A stretch of 64,000 nt of DNA, taken from Cladophialophora immunda (taxonomy: Eukaryota > Ascomycota > Eurotiomycetes > Chaetothyriales > Herpotrichiellaceae). Position numbers and translations under genes: made by a program. The stretch spans positions 4,114,485 to 4,178,484 of the forward strand of contig NW_015622542.1 in assembly GCF_000835495.1 (NCBI RefSeq). Reading direction: 5' to 3'. The notes beneath the pieces were generated by a model, which did not search any database, was not told the DNA's origin, and was given only the letters and a program-made list of their open reading frames with translations. Position 1 is the stretch's first letter, and the number at the start of each line of letters is the position of its first letter. Positions 56,445-64,000 of this stretch are shown piece by piece.

Positions 56445-58831
56445 ATGGAAGGTGGGCTTGGCAGCACTCAGACTCAGTCGACCTGTGCAATCCGCTGACA
56501 GGAAATACTAGGCCAAACAGACGGAAACACGGCCGAGGGCCAGTACCAGCGCGTCGCAGAGTCGCAGGAAGGCTATGGGACAGGCCCCGAAATCACAAAC
56601 TCCAGCTCTGACTTCGAAGTCCTGTGTGGCCCTCTACTGAACTACCAGCGTATGAGCGATGAAAGCCCCTCGAATATCTTCTGGCACGGCTCCGTCCTTC
56701 TCGTCACGACACCCAATGTCAATACTCCCAGTCTGGAACTAAAGACCCTTGGGGCATGGGAATCCGGCGCAAAGATCAAGTCTTCTCCGCCGCAGTTGGT
56801 GCAAGGGTTGAAGCTGTACTCGGACCCGGACAAGACATTTTGGCGGTTCACTCTCAAGGTCCCTTTGGTTGAGGCGGAAGCAAAATGGCAGTACTCGATA
56901 CCAAACATGCGATTCCTCACCAATGTTAGTAAGGAGCCGTCGAGGCAGTTTGTGGTGCCTTCCATCACGCAATCCATGCGCATCATGTTCCACTCGTGCA
57001 ATGGGTTTTCGGTCGGAACGGACGAGGACTTTTGGTCAGGTGGGTGTCTTTCGGTCGGAACCTGAGACGAATGGACGAGTACGCTGACGTGTAGTCATCT
57101 AGGGCCTGCGTTGTGGCATGACGTCCTGCGCACTCACGAACAGCGCCCGTTCCATGTCATGATCGGTGGAGGCGATCAGATTTACAACGATTCGATCCGA
57201 GTCAAGGGACCATTGAAGGAGTGGACTTCGATTGCCAATCCCAAAAAGAGACGAGAATACCTGTTCGGCGAGGATCTGAGGGATCGATGCGACAAGTACT
57301 ACTTTGAGAACTACATACGATGGTACTCCACCGAACCTTTCGCCTCGGCCAATTCTCAGATTCCCCAGATCAATATCTGGGACGACCACGACATCATTGA
57401 CGGGTTCGGTTCGTATACCGACCATTTCATGAGATGTGCTGTGTTCCGGGGGCTTGGTGGCGTCAGTTTCAAGTACTATTGCTTATTCCAGCACCACACC
57501 GCCCCTCCAGTTTCCACATTCACCACGGACGCGCCGAAGACCATGGGTGCTGATGCCAATGGCACGGCAGGGGCCGATCCGCGGCAACTGAGGAACACGT
57601 ATGTGTATAAGAGGACGGCAGACGACCCCAGTTGGATTGTTGGCAAGCGTCCCGGTCCGTACGTTGAGGAGCGGTCGAGAAACCTGTACATGCGCTTGGG
57701 TCGCCATATCGCTTTCTGCGGTATTGACGCCAGAACGGAACGGACGAGAAAGCAAGTCAATTATCCAGACACGTACGACCTGATCTTTGAAAGACTGGAG
57801 AAGGAGTTCACGGCTGCGCGGGGAGAAATCACACACTTGATTCTCCTCCTCGGCGTGCCCATCGCATATCCCCGACTGGCATGGCTAGAAAACATCCTGA
57901 CGTCGCCCCTGATAGCCCCCGTCCGCTTGCTGAATAAGAGGTTCGGCTTCGCCGGCGGCTTTTTCAACTCCTTCGACGGCTCTGTTGATCTCCTAGACGA
58001 CTTGGACGACCACTACACGGCACGCCACCACAAAACTGAACGACGCGAATTGGTGCTTCGATTACAGAAACTCTCAACCCAGTTTTCCGTTCGAATCACC
58101 ATCCTCGGCGGAGACGTGCATCTCGCAGCTTTAGGCCGCTTCTACTCAAGTCCTGCAGATGACATGGACCCGATTCACGATCCACGATACATGGCCAACA
58201 TCATCTCCAGCGCCATCACCAACAAGCCGCCTCCCCGAGCTGTGGCAAACTTACTAGCGCGGAGAAACAAAATCCACCATCTGAGGGATGGGAATACCGA
58301 CGAGACACTCCTCAAGATGTTCAACAAACAACCAGGGGGCGTGATGAAAGGTGCGGACTGGAATCAATGCACGATGCCAAGCAGAAATTTTGCGTGTATC
58401 ACCGAGGTTCCCGATGACGAGGACTCGCGACCAGCAAATGGCATCCTCAATGGCTCTGCCGACTCGCAATCGACGTCAAGTGCCGTGAATACAACGGGCA
58501 AGACGGGCAAATCTCGTCCTCACACGAACAAGGGTGCACGCGACGGACACGGATATCTACACCTCGGTGAGGAGGGGGCGGGAACAACACATTTAGCCGC
58601 AGATGGGATCAGTTCAGAGGCCGTCGGCCCGCCGCTGAGGGGAGGCTTGAACGTCGCGATAAGGGTCGAGATCAACAACCGAGACCCAGAAGGGAGGACG
58701 GAGGGATATGGGATGAGCAGTAAGTGTTTACGGTGTTGTTATCCTCGTTGACGAGCCTGCTAATGTTTTGGTCCACAGTTCCTAAGCTCACGATCAAGCC
58801 CACACCTCGAACACCAGAGACACACGGATAA
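56445..58831 (+). CDS. PhoD-like metallophosphatase family protein
   Basis: Predicted member of the fungal PhoD-like phosphatase family; substrate unknown and no signal peptide, so probably intracellular. The four-exon model is 56445-56451, 56512-57039, 57103-58719 and 58779-58831, giving 734 aa. The first coding exon is only ATGGAAG; its intron (gtgggc...actag) restores GQTDGNTAEG and then FEVLCGPLLNYQRM, which is clearly coding but has no ATG before the conserved WHGSVLLVTTP. Metal-site motifs are MIGGGDQIYND (~198), WDDHDIIDGFGSYTDHF (~271) and ITILGGDVHLAALG (~514). Exon 4 adds IPKLTIKPTPRTPE. A Ser/Gly/Thr-rich linker precedes the final beta-like segment. The length fits fungal members (about 600-800 aa). 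The first exon is the weakest point; an alternative upstream exon could replace it. Confidence 0.82.
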
Positions 58832-59317
58832 ACGTCGACCACACCGGTGGTGGGTATTTTCTTAGACACAGTTCGACTGCTGACCTGTCCGTCAGGTGGA
58901 CTCATTTTAGAGATGAGGCCCATCCTTGACCCAAAATTTTCCGATATTGATCACCCTGTTATTATTAAACATTAGTTTATCCACCGCCTCAAATAGAGGG
59001 GGTGGGAAAATGAGCGGCGGCGGCGGCAGTGCAACACCAGCGCAGCAGCAGTAGGAATTCCCGCTCCACAAAGACCAGGAGAGAAGGGAGGTGCGTATAA
59101 TGTAATGTACTAGTACAGTCAGTCAGACAGACAAACAGAACAGAACAGCGAGACAATGTATCGGTCCCATGGATATTTGTGTACCATGATCACCGCCACT
59201 GGACGATACAATTCAATCGATATCTTTGGTATGCTCGTCGTCCATTGCAGGATGTAGAGTGTAGAGTATAGAGTATACAAGTACGCGGTAGCTCGGTGCG
59301 TAGCTAGGTGGGTAGCT

Positions 59318-59344
59318 AGGTAGGTAGGTACCTTAAGGTAGGTG
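59318..59344. repeat. TAGGTAGGTACCTTAAGGTAGGT element
   Basis: The perfect 12-bp palindrome TACCTTAAGGTA (59329-59340) is flanked by taggtagg units. From memory, similar sequences are scattered in ascomycete intergenic DNA; that statement is not checked here. Confidence 0.7.
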
Positions 59345-59536
59345 AGATGTACAGGACAGGACAGGACCCGGATGGGTTGGCGAAACGTGGTGCGACGAGG
59401 ATTGTATAAAGCAACCTCTGAGGGCCGCATGATACTCTCTGCTTTCTGGACCCGGTATTCCGTATTCCGTACTTGTACACAGTCTCTCCTCTCTCGCGTA
59501 TATCGTCCAGTCCAGGAGACAATCTGTTGCTCACAC

Positions 59537-59559
59537 ATCCATATCCATATCCATATCCA
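59537..59559. repeat. ATATCC hexamer microsatellite
   Basis: About four tandem copies of atatcc in the 3' flank of the tetraspan gene. It is similar in unit to the degenerate array at 11438-11499. Confidence 0.85.
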
Positions 59560-59738
59560 AGACACGGTATATTCTGCACACGTACACGTACACGCAACAC
59601 GCACGACGTCCTCTCAGCTTCCTTTCTGACTGCACGCGCGTATCCCTTCCCTTGGCCTTTTCTAAAAAGATCCCAACGTCAGGGAGATCTCGAGCCGCGA
59701 GGCACAGAGTCTTGCTTGCAATCAGCCAGCCAACCAAA

Positions 59739-60843
59739 TCATACCCTCGACTCGTACATGTGGTTGAGCGTCCCGCTTCGCTTCAACCCCATGCCGTTGC
59801 CGTAGTAATTGTCCTTTTTGTTCGGAGGGGGCACCGCTGCCACCACGCCGTTCCCCGTCGTCCTCGTCGTCGTCGGCAGCGGCCCGTTCCCACTGGCCCA
59901 CTGCCTCTTCCTCTCCTCCTCCTCCTGCCGGCGCCGCGTCTCCTCCTGTTCCCGCTCCCGCTGCCTCGCTGCTGCCTCCTCCTCGGCGCGAAACACGAGC
60001 CTCGGCCCGGAGATGTTGCTGAGCTCGACAGCCCCGGCTGCTCCTCCGAGCGTCGTCTTCTTAGGAAAGTTCTCTCCTTCGCCGCCGCCGTAGCCGCCAA
60101 AGTCCACCCCGGCCCCCATGGTCCGCACGTGCAGGCCGCGCACGTGCTCGGCCCGCATCCACTCGCGGCGCGCGCACTCGACCAGCCCCGCCGCCAGCGC
60201 GACCATCGCCCACTGCAGGAAATCCTTGACCGTCGCGAGCGTGCCCAGCATGTTGGCCAGGCCCGGGTTGCCCGTGTCGTGGAATCGCGACTGCGGACAC
60301 CACCGCGGCACCTGGCCCTGGTGGCCCGCCAGGATGGGCGCGAGTTCGCAGGACGTGCACAGCACCGACTGGGCGAACCACATCAGCGTGTGCACGATGG
60401 AGACGCAGAAAACGAAAAACGTCGTCGTCACCGTGTAGTTGGCGTCGTATGGCTGCGGATTTCGGGACTGTCTCGGAGATGTCGACGCCCCGCCGCGGCC
60501 GTCGGGATATGGCGGGCAGGGCAGGCCGTTGAATTGCAAGGCGGCCAAATGAGAGACCGTGTACAGTAGCGAGATGAAGGGAATGGTTCCGACGTAGAAT
60601 ACCAGGGGTCTGCGTGGGATTAGGGTCAGCCATGAACACACATTTTTCAACCACTGACGAAAATGCAAGACTAGTGTTGGAAGACGCATTATCGTTATCG
60701 GAAAGAAAAACTCACAGCCATCTGCTTGCTCCCGGAACCATTTCGTGTGCCCACGCCCCATATTTCGACGAGGCAATGAGAATGATGATGGCCAAGATCA
60801 AGGAACATATGAGCAAAATCACTTGGACGGCTCGAGTCTGCAT
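59739..60843 (-). CDS. Four-pass membrane protein, MARVEL/tetraspan-like
   Basis: Predicted integral membrane protein of unknown role. Minus-strand exons are 60716-60843 and 59739-60609, with an intron of 106 bp (gtgagt...cgcag), giving 332 aa. Exon 1 encodes MQTRAVQVILLICSLILAII, a first membrane span, ending GASRW. Exon 2 continues PLVFYVGTIPFISLLYTVSH (span 2), then TVTTTFFVFCVSIVHTLMWF (span 3) with nearby cysteines, and DFLQWAMVALAAGLVECARR (span 4). The remaining ~130 residues are cytosolic-like: Gly-rich, then a Glu/Arg/Gln charged helix (EEEAAARQREREQEETRRRQ) and a basic Tyr/Asn-rich end. The four-span layout with short loops resembles MARVEL-type fungal proteins, but this is topology, not sequence identity. 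An in-frame reading through the intron from 60776 is less attractive because it loses span 1. Confidence 0.65.
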
Positions 60844-61860
60844 CTTTGGCACCGACGTTGTGCTGGGTCTGGTCGACTCGGATGACTTTTAAGAAGAATG
60901 AAAAATGTCCACTGTAGGAAGTAGGACGAGCAGCGTCCTGCACCGCGAACGGAGAAATCGAAATCCCTGAGTGAATGACCGAATGAAGCGGGATCAAGCT
61001 GACGGAAAGAATGGAAAGGGTGTCTAGTAGCGTCCAGCGCTCAGCGCCAGCGCCTTCGAAAGGAAACGAGAGTCGAAACCCAGAAGGACAAAAGGAATGG
61101 ATCTGGGTCAGTCGACCTTGTATATGTAAACGAGAGTATAAAAGAAGGAAAGGACAGGTCTACCCGCCTGGGGAGCTGGAGACAAAAGAGCAAACGAGAG
61201 ATTGGCGAAGAAGGCAACCGAAAACAAGGAAGAGGGATAGAGTCCAAGTCAGATACGGGTGCCCGGACGACAGGGCATCCGTGAGAGCTCCTGGTCGATG
61301 AGCCGCAGACCCCATGCTCGGCGGGTAGATCAGATCAGGATCGTGTCGGAGGGGTGCCAGATCAGGCATGTCCAAACTCTCATAACGTGACGATATGGAG
61401 TTTGGCTTGGGGTCTTGACCATAGAATAGCATGATATCTGCCGCTCAGGAGATCCCGATCACGGCTTTCTGGGCCGTGCGCAACTCCTGTAGCACATGGC
61501 GGCAGTTGGAGGGGATGAATTGGGTCAAGCGGACGACTTGGCATCGATCGCGCGCGGGGACCCAGACAAGTAGTGCCGCAGATGGATCGAGAGTCTGTTG
61601 AGAAAACAGCCAGAGGTGAGGCGCCGGCCCGGCAATATCGCGATGCGGGGGGTGGTTTGAGACTGTTGTTGCTGCAGAAGTTGGTCTGAGACTCGAGGAG
61701 GTTGAGCTTCGCGTCTCAGAATGTGTCCCTCCGAGGCAGCGCTAGACCCGATCTGGCAATTAAGGGGAAGGGTTGCGTTGCCACGTGACCAGCGGATGGA
61801 CTGACAAGGCTGAGCACGAAACCGGATCCTGGAGAGCCAACCACCCCGAGACAGCTCACC
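60844..61860. other. Intergenic, tetraspan 5' flank and HET gene 3' flank
   Basis: About 1 kb upstream of the tetraspan gene and downstream of the HET gene stop. No gene, RNA or repeat is recognised. Confidence 0.5.
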
Positions 61861-64000
61861 TCAGCTCAGTATGACCCTTGTCCAGTTGGGGTCATTGTCG
61901 GGATCCTTGCAATCTTGTAGTATCTCTCCTTCAGAGAGGCCGTGCACATACGCTTCTCCAAGTAGGGTGAAGACCGGCATGCCATCAACGTCACCAGCAT
62001 CCGCTTTCCGGAGTACAAAGGGTAGCGAACCTCCTTTTAGAATGACGATATGGTCACCTTTGGTAAGATTCTTTGGTCCCATGCCCATGTAGCCCTTCGT
62101 CGTCCTGAAAAATCGTCGGCCGATTGCTGATTGCCGAAGAGCTGCGTTATAATGTTCACCGTAAGCTGGTTGCTCGTTTCCAAAGAATTCACCTGGACGG
62201 GGATATCTGTCCTGGATGGAAAGAGGCTTTCCTTCTTTGAGACCAGCGTCGTTGTTGTTGTCTGACTGGCCCGAGTTGACTCGCTCTTGGTTAGCTGCAA
62301 TGGCCCATTGAGGACAGATGCACGCAGGCTTTTCGTCCTCGATCTCAACCTCGAGAATCTCCGGATATGCCAGGAGGAAGCTTTCCGCAAATTCTGCTGG
62401 TGGTATAACCAACTGCTTCCCTGATATGGCTCTATTTGCAATCAGCGTGCGCCAGAAGGCATCAAACGGTCGTTGTCCCGTTGGGTAGGAGTTGAACTTG
62501 GCTCCAAAACACCACCAAAGACTCAAGAGGTATTGCTTTACGCCGATGATGCGATGTTCGGGCAAACCAGCCCTCCCAGACACCTCAATCACTTCGGCCT
62601 CTCCGCCACACCGAGCAGCTTCTATGAGCACTGTGTCCACGAGATATGCATCAACCTCGAGCAATCCAGAAGCAAATTTCGTAGGCAGTTCAAGTCTCGT
62701 ATTCAGAGAAGCGCGATAGTTCGCCGTTGACGTCAATCCGGACGATAATATCAATGCTGGCTCTTTGGGGTAGCTGCTCCAGTCCGGCACCCAGGACGGC
62801 AAATGAGGTTGTCTCCTTGACTTACTGCAACCGGCGTCAGCAAGCATATCGAGGGACTTCTCCTCTGCCAATGTAAGCCGTGCTATCTCCTCGTAGATCT
62901 CTGGCACCTGCAGGTCGTAATCAACTTGAATCACCCTTTTACCATCCAGAATCTGCAAATGTCCATTCTGTTGCACGTTCGTGGCAGCTACCCTCGAATG
63001 TTTGATGACATATTGATTGTTGACGAGACCGAGAAGTCCAAAGACTTTGTCGGCAGGATGGGTTGATTCCTGCTTCCACGCTCTATGAAGAAACCAGTGT
63101 AGATTCTGGGCAGGGCCTTGTTTGGATTGGATTTTATAGTACTCCAGGAAGATTGCAGCCGCAACGGGGTTCCAGCCTGTGCCCTCGATAAAGGCGCCTC
63201 GGAGTTCGGGGGTCACAACTTCAGGATCATCGATGATTTGCAGCGGAGCCAAGCCGAACTGCGTCGAGGAATTGATGAGATCAAGCCATTCGATTTTGTG
63301 CTCACCGCAGAGAAATACGGGCGGGAAAGCCTTGTATACGTCCCACAGGCAGACTTCTTGAATGACCCACAGCCGCCTGAACCAAGCCAATTCCGAGAAC
63401 CGAGTCAATGCGAGAGCCTGTTCCACGGTGACTTCAGTCTTTGGGAGTCGCTGTGCATGGATCGGACCGGACTCGACATTGTCGGGCTTTGGGTGAGTCC
63501 TGTTCTCGACTCGGAAGCTCTTCGATGCACCTCGGATCAGATCCACAGCGACATCAAGTCCATCTGGCGGATCACCCAAATCGACAAACACCTGATTCGC
63601 GTGGCGGTAGATTTCGTGCATATTAGCAACCTATTTTCACAGTCAGGTAAAATAAATGCCGACGTCCGTCCCTAAACGCCTCAACTGGTAGAAGTTACTC
63701 GTACCTACCTGGGCAGACTTCTCTTCATTGTCATCCTGTTGGATGGAAATAGCATCCGCCCATATCCGAAGCCAATTCTGCTTTTCGAGGCGCCTCCATT
63801 TGCGCAGAGCCTTGTCCAGGGTTGCATAGATGTCGAGTCTCTTCCCATTGCAGTAGGACGGTACTTTAATATTCACATCGCCACAAACGTAGCTGACTTG
63901 ACGAACGACCCTATGTCAGCTCAAAGAAGCTTGCAGCACGACTGAATGGACGATGAGATGGGAGGGCTGGACTGGACCCACTGGCAATATACTGAGCCCT
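61861..64000 (-). CDS. HET-domain (heterokaryon incompatibility) protein, 5' partial
   Basis: Member of the fungal HET family, which triggers a death-like reaction on non-self fusion; many members have no known incompatibility role. The gene starts beyond the right edge. Supported exons are 61861-63630 (590 codons with stop) and 63709-63910, joined by a 77-bp intron (gtaggt...aaatag). An acceptor tag at 63911-63913 implies a further exon upstream near 63982-64000, whose donor is uncertain. The HET domain reads VSYVCGDVNIKVP, then LRIWADAISIQQDDNEEKSAQVANMHEIYRHANQVFVDLG and FRRLWVIQEV. In most members the first motif is SYVWGD; here Trp is Cys. Downstream landmarks are HPADKVFGLLGL, HLPSWVPDW, and a C-terminal GDHIVILKGGSLPFVLRK with GEAYVHGLSEGE. 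Apart from the missing 5' end the frame is intact. Confidence 0.87.

Larger units (their letters stand above)
58832..59738. other. Convergent intergenic region, PhoD-like and tetraspan genes
   Basis: This 907-bp stretch lies between facing stop codons. It is rich in short repeats (acag/cagt units near 59113-59150, tagagtg units near 59251-59279, the GTAGGTACCTTAAGG element and an atatcc array). No gene is seen. Confidence 0.55.

Noticed and set aside
59318..59344. TAGGTAGG units as telomere-like repeat
   Set aside because: Not TTAGGG tandem repeats and internal to the window between normal genes; classified as a short palindromic element.

Overview
This window is nuclear DNA of a filamentous ascomycete (Pezizomycotina). 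The evidence is: short GT-AG introns of about 47-80 bp, a Zn2Cys6 transcription factor with a fungal middle-homology region, an AP-1-like bZIP protein, heterokaryon-incompatibility (HET) proteins, a Dur3-type urea symporter and fungal-style Prp5, Rad51 and CK2-beta proteins. I cannot fix the class; a eurotiomycete or dothideomycete fits. GC content looks moderate, no transposon ORFs are visible, and gene-dense blocks alternate with three unusually long gene-poor stretches.

Layout, left to right. 1-11.1 kb is dense: urea transporter (left-truncated), mitochondrial ribosomal protein uL10m, a mitochondrial double HMG-box protein, the splicing helicase Prp5, and a secreted cupin-like protein. 11.1-18.1 kb is gene-poor. 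A CIA30-domain protein (18.2-19.1 kb) and a bZIP factor (20.6-21.6 kb) lie on the minus strand. The bZIP gene carries a frameshift and an in-frame stop ahead of well-preserved coding sequence. 21.7-31.5 kb is again gene-poor, but a three-exon candidate orphan gene can be built at 24.7-25.7 kb. 31.5-45.9 kb is dense: Zn2Cys6 factor, CK2 regulatory subunit, a truncated and frameshifted HET relic, a JmjC oxygenase divergent from a class B flavin monooxygenase, and an Mdm1-like PXA/RGS/PX sorting nexin. 46-51.5 kb is gene-poor. 51.5-64 kb holds a BAHD-like acyltransferase, rad51, a PhoD-like phosphatase, a four-pass membrane protein and a HET-domain gene running off the right edge.

There is no obvious biosynthetic cluster or operon-like unit. 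Local relations worth noting are the convergent pair of mitochondrial gene-expression proteins (uL10m and HMG), two head-to-head pairs that may share promoters (HMG/Prp5, 459 bp; JmjC/monooxygenase, 430 bp), and two HET-type loci about 24 kb apart, one dead and one apparently intact. The most informative observations are the broken bZIP gene, micro-exons in the Zn2Cys6 and PhoD genes, a stop-free 60-nt intron in prp5, the HET relic, and the candidate orphan gene. Exon boundaries were placed by eye from splice consensus, phase and protein continuity; none has transcript support here.
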